From Diphasiastrum complanatum (lineage: Eukaryota; Streptophyta; Lycopodiopsida; Lycopodiales; Lycopodiaceae): DNA of 64,000 nucleotides. Made by a program: the position numbers and the translations under genes. Location of the stretch: NCBI GenBank assembly GCA_029204225.1, contig CM055101.1:43176927-43240926 (forward strand), written 5' to 3'. Below are positions 34,160-44,584 of the stretch, piece after piece (position 1 is the stretch's first letter; each line of letters opens with the position of its first letter). Below the pieces are notes generated by a model, which saw nothing but the letters and a program-made list of their open reading frames with translations, was not told the DNA's origin and did not search any database.

Positions 34160-35373
34160 ATGTCTTCAATGGGGTCATCCTTGTTGGAACCAAGTGAAAG
34201 ATTGTCTACTTCAAACTATTCAATTTGAAAAATGAGGATGGAGTCCATCTTGATCCTTCAAGACGTGATGGACATAGTTCTTGGCCTTGAAGAAGAACCA
34301 CAAGTTCTTCAAGAGGTTCAAAAATACAAAAAGAGAGCTAGGATGGCTCTCCACTACATTAAGATGAATGTCTCTAATGAGATATTGAGGGAGATAGTTA
34401 CTTGTACAACAGCTAAAGAAGCTTGGGATTGTCTCAAGACTATCTATGAGGCTAAGAATACCTCTAGGCTTCTCACTCTTAGGAATCAAATCTTTCAAAG
34501 TAGCCAAAAGAGTGATGAGAGTGCATCTAGTTATGTTTTGAGAGTAAAAGATATTCATAGAGAGCTTGCTTGTATTGGTGATTCCATCAATCAAAATGAG
34601 CTAGTTCAAGTCATTCTCAATGGCTTGAGAAGTGAATTTGATAATCTTGTCCAATCCTATGCCATTAAGGAGGAGCTACCAAGTTTGGAGGCTCTCCAAA
34701 GTGTGCTAATTTCAGAAGAATCAAGACAAGAGTATAAGCTCTTGAGGATGGACAAGCTTTCTCTCACTCATAATGATGGCAAAGCTCTTTTTGCCAAGGA
34801 TAAGCACAAAGAGAGGAGCAAGAACCAACATCAACAATCCTCAAGCAAGGACAAAGTCAAATCCAAAGACAAAGATGAGGAGGAAGATGATTCCTCTAAT
34901 GCTTCATCATCCAAGATCAAGAAGAAGAAGATCAAGTGCTTTTATTGTGGCAAGAAAGGCCATTATGCCACCAATTGCTTCAAGAAGAAGAATCAGCTCA
35001 AGCAAGCCAACATTACCAATGAGAAGGAAGACACTATTGCAAGTGAAGGAGAGGGATCTCTTATGGTCTCTAGTTTCTCATCTACTCATTTCAAGAAGGA
35101 CGGCCTATGGTATATTGATAGTGGAGCCTCTTCACATATGTGTAGCTCCAAGGACTCTTTCTCTTCTATTGCACCTTATGATGGAGTCAAGACATCAATA
35201 TACACTGCAAATGATTTTGTATGTCCTATTGAAGGCATAGGGAACATTCCCTTGAAGCTTGCATCCACTAAACTTCTTTCTCTCTCTAAAGTTCTTTATG
35301 TACCTAAGCTTACTAAGAATCTCATTAGTGTTGGCCAATTGCTTGATAATGGCCTTGATGTCTCAAGTTATTG
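34160..35373 (+). pseudogene. Copia D gag and protease
   Basis: The start at ATG 34160 or 34169 gives MGSSLLEPSERL, aligned with copia A gag (52070). A TGA at 34226-34228 replaces a conserved Trp. The frame then stays open: a gag domain (HYIKMNVSNEIL, AWDCLKTIYEA, LVQVILNGL), a Lys-rich stretch, and a CCHC knuckle CFYCGKKGHYATNC. The protease has WYIDSGASSHM, and the last canonical stretch is VLYVPKLTKNLISVGQLLDNGLDV. Immediately after GLDV the sequence jumps to a segment that in copia A lies about 970 bp further on, shifting the frame. Confidence 0.9.
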
Positions 35374-36620
35374 AAAGTAGAAATGTTGTCTTTCATGAAG
35401 ATCAACACTTATCTTTTGAAGAGGCCGAGATCAAGAAGTCTATGGATGCATCACCTATTATTGATTTTGAAGACAATTATGATGTGATCGGGTCGAGATT
35501 TGAAGAAGACTCTCCTCGGATTTTCTCACCAAGAAGATCCATGAGAGATAGATCCGAGCCTAAGAGGCTCTCATATGTTGACAAAGGCAAACAAGTGGAT
35601 CTTGATTCCACTAATTATGTTATTTATGTCTCTCATGAAGAGCCAAAGAATGTACAAGAGGCACTCAATACCAAGGAGTGGTATGATGCCATGAAGCAAG
35701 AGTATGATGCATTGATCACCAACAATACTTGGGAGCTTGTGGATCCTCCATCCAACAAGCATGTGATTGGTTGCAAGTGGGTATTTTGGATCAAGTTCAA
35801 TTATGATGGCACCATCAACAAGTATAAAGAAAGATTATGTGCCAAAGGATTTGCTCAAATCCATGGCCTTGATTATGAGGAGACCTTTGCACCCGTTGCA
35901 AAGATGGTGACAATAAGAATTCTTATTTTTCTTGCTTGTTTCTTTAAGTGGAAGGTGTTCCAATTAGATGTATCCAATGCTTTTCTAAATGGTTATCTTG
36001 AGGAGGAGATTTATATGGAACAACCTCAAGGATTCATCAAGGATGAGTCCAAAGTGTGCTTGCTCTTCAAAAGTCGTTATAAACTCAAGCAAGCACCAAG
36101 ATCATGGTATTCAAGATTTAATTCTTTTCTTATCTCACTAGAATTTACTCTTAGTGACTATGATCCTTCCATGTATCTAAAGTTTGTTGATAGCAATATT
36201 GTCATTCTTCTAATTTATGTTGATGACATTATTCTTTGTGGAAGTTGTATCAAGCTAGTTGATGAAACTAAGCTAGCACTTGGATGTGAGTTTAAAATGC
36301 AAGATCTAGGAGAGATACATTACATCCTAGGCCTAGAAATCGATTTTTATGAAAATCATCTGTATATGCCAATCTAGATATGCTCACTCTATGTTGAAAA
36401 AATTTCATATGGAAAATTCTAAGAGCATAGGTACTCCAATGGAGCAAATTGTAAAAGATCCTAATAAAGGTGATGAAAGATCCTTTGAGGACATCACACT
36501 TTTTAGGAGTCTTGTAGGCTCCTTGATTTGGCTTACCATTACTATGTCTGATCTAAGTTTTTGTGTGCACAAATTGAGTCAATTTATGCAAGATCCTAAG
36601 ATCCATCATTGGAAAATATT
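35362..36620 (+). pseudogene. Copia D reverse transcriptase (integrase missing)
   Basis: Begins with the post-integrase segment (VIESRNVVFHED, compare VIVSRDVIFYEG in copia A). It continues through a variable Ser/Arg-rich linker to reverse transcriptase: WELVDPP, KWVFWIKFNYDG, FQLDVSNAFLNGYLEEEIYMEQPQGF and LIYVDDIIL with both Asp present. A frameshift near 36370 is followed by SIGTPMEQ and HKLSQFMQDP. Homology ends at HHWK near 36615. The rest of RNase H and the 3' LTR are missing. Confidence 0.9.
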
Positions 36621-36636
36621 TCCATATTTGGCATAT

Positions 36637-37250
36637 TGAGGCCAAAACTTGTTTTAGACTTAGAGGTTGACTTTTCAAAGTTCATTAGTCTAAATTTCAT
36701 TTGAATAAACACTTTTTGAAAGTGTGGGAAAGTTAGAATGCGAGTTTGAGTAGATTCAATTTGAATAGTTGGGTACATTGAATCTAGACCCAAGATTAGT
36801 AGGGTTAGCATTTTGGTGGGAAAGCCAAGTGGCCAAATAGGGTTTGGACCTATTATAAAAGGATGTAACTCATGGAGAGAGCAATCTTCTCTCTTCTCTA
36901 TCTCATTTCATGCTTATACATGGTTCTCTTGGGTTCTACTATCCATTGGTGCACTATCTTGGTGATTGCTTGCAATTCTATGCTTAGAATGATCTATATT
37001 TGTGAAATACAGTAGCTTGCTGGTTTTGTACAGACAGCAACAGTACATAATTATTTCATTCAATTTTGATCAAGTTCTATTAGTGTTTGCATCTCAAATT
37101 GTGTGTAGATGCTGATTTTTCTACATTGGTAAAATTGGTAGTGTATTTCTCTTTCTAACCAAGATCATTCAAGTAGATTGGATCTTAAGGATCTGAAATC
37201 TTTCACGGAAACCATACAACAATGTGATCCAAAACGTATATCCATGTCTT
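36637..37250 (+). repeat. Possible LTR fragment with TATA box
   Basis: Begins TGAGGCCAAAACTTG right at the copia D breakpoint and holds a clear TATTATAAAAGG at about 36851. A CT-rich stretch follows (AATCTTCTCTCTTCTC). This is promoter-like and typical of an LTR, but no partner copy, primer site or duplication is seen. Confidence 0.35.
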
Positions 37251-37818
37251 GAACAACATTCGAGAGAACACAATGAAGAAAACTTTGCTTGGATTAATAG
37301 CTAATCATAGTTACAAACCTATTCCAACCACTCCAAATATACCATACCTATGCCATGCCAACCAAGACATCGAAACATATAAGAATTAAGCTTCCGAACA
37401 AGCACAAGCCCATACTTTTTGTGCTCATAGAACGTAATTTTTGTGCCTTACGATGTGGAAGGTGCATGTAAAAAACATTTACATGACAATTTACGGCGAA
37501 GAAAAGAAGAAAAAAAAGTAAAAAAAAAACTTATCATGCTGCGGAAGGTCACCTCCTCGGCCATTCCACTGTGGGAAGGGACTTGCAAGGGTTTGGTAGG
37601 AAATAGAGAGGAGAAACGCAAAAGAAACATCAAAAATTAGAAGGGGCTTGCGGCTCTGTCAGGCGCACCTCTCTAGGTGCCATTCTCACTCATGCACCTC
37701 CTTTGACAAACCGCAAAGTGACTGTTGAAGAGAATTTAAGGTTGTACTTGTAGCACCTTTACTCTCGTACTTCTGCGCCGTCTGTCAGCCCTGGAAGGCC
37801 TTACCTAGGTCAACAGCT
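37251..37818. other. No recognised gene
   Basis: Short overlapping frames without motifs at 37443-37640. A G/C-richer patch lies at 37640-37800. The upstream end of the Helitron should lie here, but no TC start in an A^T context could be fixed. Confidence 0.45.
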
Positions 37819-38527
37819 ATGGAGGCTACGACACCCTCCACTTCCTTGCAAAACATGACAAGTCTAACAAACAATGTCGTTTTAAAACATTCTAATATCC
37901 ATGAGAAAATCGCAAATTGGACATCTATAATGACAGATGCCTTAAAAGTATTGCTTGAAAACCATCCTACTTACACTCGCAAACAAATCATGCTAGAATT
38001 TCAACACATATTCCCAGAAATAAACTATACTTTTGCAACTGTATTTTATTGTATTAAAATACTTAAAAAAGGAATCAATAAAACTACAAACATGTTAACA
38101 ACATGGACATGTGATATGACAAACTATGTTAAAGAACTTGTTCAACAAACACCAACATTATCCAAAAAAAAATATTATCAACAAATTCCAAACCAAATTT
38201 CCTCCTATTATGATGAAAAACGAACGTATTCTATATCGTATACGAAAAGCATCCTGCACCAATAAATGCGTGAACAATACAAGTACGACAAACATGAACA
38301 CTTGCTCTAAAAAAGCGAAACACAACAAACAGTATTGGACTCACGATCTAATATTAGTCATTAGACAATTGATTTTGCAACATCCTACATTATCTATAAA
38401 ACAACTTATGACCAAATTCTTACATATATTTCCTGATGCGACATGCACAAAGGCTAGTATTTTGAATAGAATCACATGCGCTCGTCGACATGCAGTATAC
38501 AACAAATCGAGAAACCCGATTTCTTAA
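37819..38527 (+). pseudogene. Helitron N-terminus: three tandem WT...PT helical modules
   Basis: The start ATG at 37819 gives MEATTPSTSLQN. Three modules of about 50 residues follow, with their Trp codons at 37918, 38104 and 38336. Each has WT-x(2)-M/L, a long amphipathic stretch, a PT(L/Y)(S/T) turn, a Lys/Ile-rich second helix with F-x(2)-F/I-FP, and a final Arg/Lys-rich helix. The pattern suggests helix-turn-helix DNA-binding units (Myb- or MADF-like), but I cannot name the family. Module 2 is crossed by a frameshift at a run of nine A near 38164. The second frame is continuous with the Helitron N-terminus except for a TAA at 38525-38527, so the modules belong to the same protein. Confidence 0.7.
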
Positions 38528-39208
38528 CAGGTAACTAAGAATCAAACAAACCAAGAATCCAGCAACTGGAACTTGAGTTTAACAAAATACTATGAACGTA
38601 TTGAAGATACTCCAATTTATCCATGTATTAGTTGTGAATCTATCTTTTTCCGTTTTCAAATGCACATCGCAAATTCTGAAAGCATAAATTTTATCGAGAC
38701 ACTAAAACCCATTTCTTTTGATCTATATATCGAAACTACTTGCTACATATGCAAAGATTGCCGGAAAAACGTACTGCAAAACAAACTGCCCAAATTTTTT
38801 TCACCTATAAATATGTGTTTAAGTCCTGAAATACATTCAATTACAACACTCAATGAATTAGAAGAATGTTTACTAGCTCCTAGAATTGCTTTCTTACAAA
38901 TACATGAATTAGTGCACCAAGGTCAGTTTGGAGCAACTGGAAGCATCATAAATGTACTTGCCAATCTTGACAAAATACAAAATATATTGCCACGTTTTAT
39001 AGACAATGACAGTGCCATGATTATTGGCCTTAAAAGAAAACTCGAATACAAAACAAACTATATGATTGGCAAAGTCCGTCCCATGAAACTAATGACTGCT
39101 CTTGTCGATCTTTGTAAAACTCCATTATACCAAAAACTAGGAATGTTAACCATTCTTGGAAAACGTATTTTGACAATCTTGCAAAACATTCATGCTCACC
39201 AAACATAG
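38528..39208 (+). pseudogene. Helitron DUF6570-like region
   Basis: The frame is the same as the preceding module 3 after one TAA, and no new ATG is needed. It has a Cys-rich start (CISCESIFF, CYICKDCRKNV), then LPKFFSPINMCLSPEI, LEECLLAPRIAFLQIHEL, GQFGATGSIINV and LPRFIDNDSAMIIGLKRKLEYKTNYMIGKVRP. This order is typical of the region ahead of Rep in Helitrons. Its last codons run out of frame, and the proper reading continues in another frame with a CSPNIDES-type acidic segment. Confidence 0.85.
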
Positions 39209-41140
39209 ATGAATCCAGCAACCACGAAACTGATAATGAAGAAACCATTATAGATGACACATTAATACATCCATTTACAAGTAATAAATATGTTGTCGAT
39301 TACGAAAACTGCTACAAAACTATCGCTCCTTGTGAAGGTCAAAATCCTATTGGAATATTTCAAGATACATATGCTGAAGAACTTAAATACCCAGCAGTAT
39401 ATTTTGGATCTCGACGCATAATGCATGTTTCTAACAAATACACATATCAGCACATTGCAAAATGGGAATTGTTGCACTATAAAAACAAATTTAGACAACA
39501 TACAACAAGCCTGTTTTTCAAAGCAATCAGAATACTTGTTCATCAAATACTTGGTTCTATCTGGATAAGATTACAAAAAGGTACATTTCAAAATAAAAAA
39601 ATTGACAGCAAAAGACGTGATTCATGACACAAATATTGAACAAATGCTTCATTCAAATTTAGGATATCAAGATTTTTACCATATTCGCACATCTCCTGAT
39701 TATAAACAGAGTTTGCATAAAAATATTTTTGCAATGATGCGACAACTAGGACCACCCACATTTTTTATAACATTATCTTCTGCCGAACATAAATTGTCAC
39801 CACTCATGTGTTGTTTACAAAAACTAAACTCGAACATTTCACATCGTGGTGATTACAAAACTAAAAATGATTTTTTTAGAAACTTGATCAGACATGATCC
39901 AACAACGTGTGCAAGATATTATATCATGAAAATAAATGCACTTCGCACATTGATATTAAAAAAAATAGATACCTTAGGAAATATTCAAGATGATTTTTTT
40001 GTTACTAAATTTCAAAATCATGGCAGTCAACATGAACACGGATTACTATGGGTTGCAAATGCACCAATATATGAAAAAGCACCTGAAACTAAAATTACTC
40101 AATTTACAGATATATACATTTCATGTGATAGTTCAAAACTCGACACAAAATCTAGATATACAAACTCATCATCATAGATCCACATGTTATAAAACTCGAA
40201 TATCTAAACAATGTCGCTTTCATTACCCACGACCACCAATGCCATACACTAGTATTTTGCATCTGTATCCAGAAATAGACATATCAAAAACCTCTACCTT
40301 AAACTACATCGATACAGTAAAACGTGCAAATTTTCTAACATGGCTTGCTACATTGCAAATACTGCTTTCTGATTATATAAAAGCAATACGCATCAATTTG
40401 AAAAAACCAACAATATTTTTGCAACGCCATCCAAAAGACGTATACACAATTTACTGTTACAATTTCAATCCATCCATAAGTCAGCTTTGGAATGCAAATA
40501 TGGATTTGCAATATATTCTTCATCCATATGCAGCTGCAAGTTACTGCACATCGTATTTAACAAAAATTGATACTACTCTTTCGCAATCATTAAAACATGC
40601 ATTTACAGAATTTATACATCAAAATGTAAATACATATACAAGATTAAAAAAACATGGGCAATGCATTTTTAAATGCACAACAAATGAGTGCACAACTTGC
40701 AGCATTTATTGTATCATCATTACGTTTACATGCTTCCATGAGAACATTCACATTCATTAATACGAACCCTGAACCAACACGAGCATTTGTTCTTAAAAAC
40801 AAACAAAGTTTGCAATGTCTTCATCTCGATTCAACAGACATCCGATATGCAACAAAAATTGAAAAATACCTTACTCGACCTGTTGACTATTCAAGCCTTT
40901 GTTTAGCAGAATTCACTGCAAAATATCGATTAACAACATCGCAAATATGCAAACGTCGAAAATCTCAAATAATTAGATACGTAAATTACAACAAACTTAA
41001 AGATTCTGAAAATTTTTATCGTGAACATCTGCTTCTATATAAACCATTCCAAGTATCAGAATACATGATTCTAGAATCACATTCATCGTACGAAGCTGCG
41101 TACCATGCAGACTATGACATAATACAACACAACAAATAAA
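39209..41140 (+). pseudogene. Helitron Rep domain
   Basis: An acidic spacer and IAPCEGQNPIGIFQDTYAEELKYPAVYFG lead in. In the frame 39602-40177 come FYHIRTSPDYKQSLHKNIFAMMRQLGPPTFFITLS and the metal-binding QHEHGLLW (His at residues 144 and 146). Another frame gives CRFHYPRPPMP, then AAASYCTSYLTK, the two-Tyr catalytic motif. A third frame carries SAQLAAFIVSSLRLH and DYSSLCLAEFTAKY. At least three frameshifts separate these blocks. Rep would nick and join strands in rolling-circle transposition. The middle residue of H-x-H is Glu, where plant Helitrons usually have a hydrophobic residue. Confidence 0.88.
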
Positions 41141-41340
41141 AACTTCATTTCAATCAAGAACTTGACAAATATGCACGCTGCATTTGGGAAGACTCCGAAA
41201 ACGAATCATCAAACACTGAAACATCAAATCAAAACCTGAATATCTGTAACATCAATAATTATGATCTACAGACTGAATTTCCAACTCATGCATAATGCAA
41301 CCCCAAAAAACAAATAGATACAACTCCAAAATTAACATAC

Positions 41341-41500
41341 AAAATCATGAATCAAAATACATATTATCACGAACTTGCAAAATTAAATCCCATGCAACGC
41401 CTGCTTTTTGACGACATAATGCACAAAAAACGAACAAATAACAAAAAACGAATTCATCTATATTTGACTGGAGGCACTGGTACAATTATTTAATACACTA
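41341..41500 (+). pseudogene. Helitron Pif1-type helicase, truncated at Walker A
   Basis: Reads LNPMQRLLFDDIMHKK and then LYLTGGTGT, which is the Q-motif region and the Walker A loop (usually G-x-GTGKT) of Pif1-family helicase. A frameshift and TAA follow. A few further residues in another frame end by about 41620. Helicase motifs II-VI are missing. Confidence 0.8.
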
Positions 41501-41639
41501 CACAGTAAAATTATTCATGCTATATTTGCTCATAAAGCCCACAATGTACATATTATTGCAATATATAGACAACCAACAACTAAATATAATACTTAACAAT
41601 ATTTCCAAAAACGCACCCACTATTATATTGAGCGACATA

Positions 41640-41850
41640 AATATTAATGCATTAAACATAATGGGCCTTGGAGGATATAAGTATACCCATTGGGCTCTCA
41701 CTAGTGCATGTTGGATTGTGGTAATGGTAGTCGAATGTTGTCGGTTTGACATCTCTCTCCTATTAAGCATTGGTAGAAGTGTGTGTTTACATTGTAGATG
41801 ACTACTCAAAAGATGAATCTAGGTGAATAGGAGTAAAATTAAACTCCAAT
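41640..41850 (-). repeat. Probable 3' LTR fragment of minus-strand copia E
   Basis: On the minus strand, AAGAGGGAGT (plus 41851-41860) looks like a polypurine tract preceding an LTR that would begin near 41850 with TATTGGAG, a possible decay of TGTTGGAG. The far end abuts the Helitron near 41640. The LTR is short or truncated. Confidence 0.45.
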
Positions 41851-41860
41851 ACTCCCTCTT

Positions 41861-42827
41861 AAGCTTACTTCTAGGAACCTGAATGAAAATTTAATATATT
41901 AACTAAGGTAACATGTTTATCCTTTGACAAAGGTTCTGTTAGAATATCAGCCAACATAATGTTGGTGCAACAATAACTTAATTTGACATTTTTTCCTGAA
42001 TTTTTTCTCTCAAGAAATGAAATTGAACTTCAAATGCTTAGTTATAGAGTTAGTTCGTGGGTTTAGAGAAAGAGTTATGCATCTCTGATTGTTGCAATGG
42101 AGTGTAGTTGGTTTGATCTGTCAAAATTTCATATCCTGGAGTAATCTTCTAAGCCAGATACTTTCCTTAACAATAGAGGTGGTTGCAATATATTCTGACT
42201 ATGTAGAAGACAAAAAGAAATATATTTCTGCTTTTGATTGTTCGATGAAATGGGTCCTCCTACAAGAAAGCATAAGTAACCAAAGGTGGATTTTCTGGTA
42301 TCCATGTCTCCAACCCAATCTGAGTTGGAATGGGCAATTAGAATCATGTGCATCATTTGTATTTCCGTCAAACACAAAGCATAGTGGTTTGTGGCTTTTA
42401 TGTACCTTAATGCTCTTTGTAGAGCTTTCCAGTTATGTAGGCTTGAATTCGACATGTACTGCAATAGTGTGTTGATTGTGTATGCAAGATCCAGTTGTGT
42501 GCAAGTCATGGCATACATGCTTGACCCAATTATCGACTGATAGGGGTATTTGCACATTTCTTTCTGGTCTGCTTCAGTCATTGGGAACATATCCTCCGAT
42601 AGCTTGAATCCTTGATCCATGGGCGAGTCTATAGACTTGTAGTCTTCCATGCCATACTTGTAGAGTATATTAATTAGATACTTTTCTTGGCTTATGGCAA
42701 TCCTTCTGTTTGTTCTATCTCTGGTGATCTCCATGCCAAGAAAATAGGGTCCTTCAATAGACTCAAGAAAATAGTCCATTGTACTAACTCGTGCGGTTTT
42801 GTGTTGCGGGATAGTGGCAGGTAACAA
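41861..42827 (-). pseudogene. Copia E RT/RNase H fragment
   Basis: Minus-strand frame 42827-42129 encodes the end of copia reverse transcriptase (GPYFLGMEITRDR, QEKYLINILYKYGMEDYKSIDSPMDQ, YPYQSIIGSSMYAMTCTQLDLAYTIN) and RNase H (SNSDWVGDMDTRKSTFGYLCFLVGGPISSNNQKQ). The tail is out of frame, with a further decayed copy of the RNase H end down to about 42000. The upstream catalytic YVDD region is missing. It resembles copia B and C more than A or D. Confidence 0.85.
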
Positions 42828-43856
42828 CTGAGTATCCTAAAACTTGTTTCTCTTTATGGTACCTGGTATCGTTGGGGAATGACGTGAATAGATGGACTAA
42901 TGATGGGGCGAACAATTGGATCAGAATGATCCTACTACCACACGAAAGTGGTGGTTTACTGATACCCTCGGTGCATGCACTACAACATCAGTAGGCGAAC
43001 ACAAAACAGAGTTTGATTGCGCAATTCTTTGTAGAAGCGAAAGAGCAGAGAATCAGACAAAGTAGTAAGAAAGTCAGACAGAAAACAGAATAGCAAAATA
43101 TACAATTCTGACAAAGTCTCTAAACACAATGAGAAAACAATATTTGATCCAAGAGCTACAAGTCAGATTGATGCTATGAGCACAAGACAATAGCGGACAA
43201 AATCGCGTGCTCAGGAAGCTAACTCCGCTCTGTGAAAGCTATGAGCTTATTGCTAACAATCAGTCTAAAAGAAAGAATCGATGCGCGAAAGCATCTACTG
43301 GGTCTGTCTCTGATTCAGCATTATTAAATATTTGATTACAATATTCATCTATATACAATTTACAATTGTGTAGATGTATGTACAAGAAGGCGGCGTGGAG
43401 CCGTTGCGCCTTCTAGAGTAGATCGTGGCTGCTGCTCTCATTGTCCAAGTAGTTGCATAGTACATGAAGTAGGCGTGAGAAGGCTTCGATTGTTCGGAGT
43501 CGAGTGTGTTGCTGCCAATAATTAAGTCAGGATAGTCATTTGACGGTCCTCAGCAATAGTCAATTGACTCGACAAGTCGAGCTTCCCCGATAAGTCAACC
43601 AAGGCTTCCCCGATAAGCCGACCAACTCTAACAAGTCGGCGGTCTGCCACTCTCTTGTACACTCTCTTGCATGTCTTCGATAATAGAGTATTTCTACAAA
43701 TTGTGCAACAATGTATGTAAAACTGTAGCAATATGAATGGAACTAGATCAACATGGGATTTAGGAGAGTAGAGGAATAAATCCAACATGTACCTTTATAC
43801 AGTTTTGTTTTTGCCTGTTATGCTATAAAATGAAAGTGTTCAAAGGGTCTGGTTTT
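42828..43856. other. No recognised gene
   Basis: A short tandem repeat, GCTTCCCCGATAAG(T/C)C(A/G)ACCAA, occurs twice at about 43577-43625. Small frames have no motif. It may be remains of a further retroelement leader. Confidence 0.45.
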
Positions 43857-44580
43857 TGTAGATTTCACACGTGTGGAGTGTCCACAACATGTACTTGTGA
43901 TCTCCTAAGGTGTGTGGATGCACCAAGATTGAGATTCAAGATCTATCTTTGATTCTATGGCAAAAACACACTACTACATGCATTCAATCACTTTCAACTC
44001 TCACTCACACGTGTGGGAAGTACTAAAAAATTATTCTAAGTAGAAACAAGCTGCTCTCCTCGAGTAGAGAGAGAAAATCATCATGAGCTCTCGGGTAGAG
44101 TGAGAAAGCTAAAAATCCAATAACACTCAAAATCCACACAATCTTTAAATCAATTAGATCCAAAATGAGGAGTACAATGATACTAGTAGATCCACGAGCT
44201 ACCACTATGCTTAACTATGATTGGACCACACTTTGCCACCTCTTAATCCTATTGGACCATTGATCCATGCACCTCTTAATTCTATTGGACTATTTTCAAG
44301 CAAACCTCAAATTCCTATTGGACCTCACATGGTTCCACCTCTAAATCCTATTGGACCTCTTAGAATTCATCAAACAAAAGCATTACACTCATCTACACTC
44401 TAATTGGCATGAGTTTAGCCTCTTACTTTATTTTGGCTCAATAGTGGCATTACAAGTGGAAATACATAATTTGCCATCTATGCCAAATTTGTTCCTATCA
44501 ACATCCTACACCTACATGCTTGATATAAAAAACATAAGACCCCTATATCTAACATAGATAATCTTTTTGAATTCTTCACA
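43857..44580 (-). repeat. 3' LTR of minus-strand copia F (D family)
   Basis: The plus strand runs TGTAGATTTCACACG...TTCTTCACA, the reverse complement of the copia D LTR. Adjacent at 44581-44592, the minus strand reads TTAGGAGGAG, a polypurine tract, so this is the 3' LTR and the element lies to its right. The 5' LTR is missing. Confidence 0.88.
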
Positions 44581-44584
44581 CTCC

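Larger units (their letters stand above)
32670..36620 (+). mobile_element. Copia element D, integrase region and 3' end lost
   Basis: Has a 5' LTR, a perfect initiator-Met primer site, a gag-protease frame and a reverse transcriptase frame. It lacks the roughly 1 kb encoding the pre-integrase and integrase domains. It ends within RNase H near 36615 with no 3' LTR. Its gag and LTR resemble those of copia A and of the LTRs at 43857, 44694 and 63502. Confidence 0.9.
37819..41620 (+). mobile_element. Decayed Helitron, N-terminal half of Rep-helicase
   Basis: Homology runs in order across several frames: three helical repeats, a DUF6570-like region, the Helitron-like N domain with the H-x-H motif, a two-Tyr motif, and the beginning of a Pif1-type helicase up to Walker A. 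The remaining helicase is absent; a copia-like LTR begins at about 41640. AT content is much higher than in the neighbouring elements. Neither the CTRR end nor a 3' hairpin was found, so the borders are approximate. Confidence 0.88.

Noticed and set aside
36349-36639. 96-codon frame as a separate gene
   Set aside because: It is the continuation of copia D reverse transcriptase after a frameshift.
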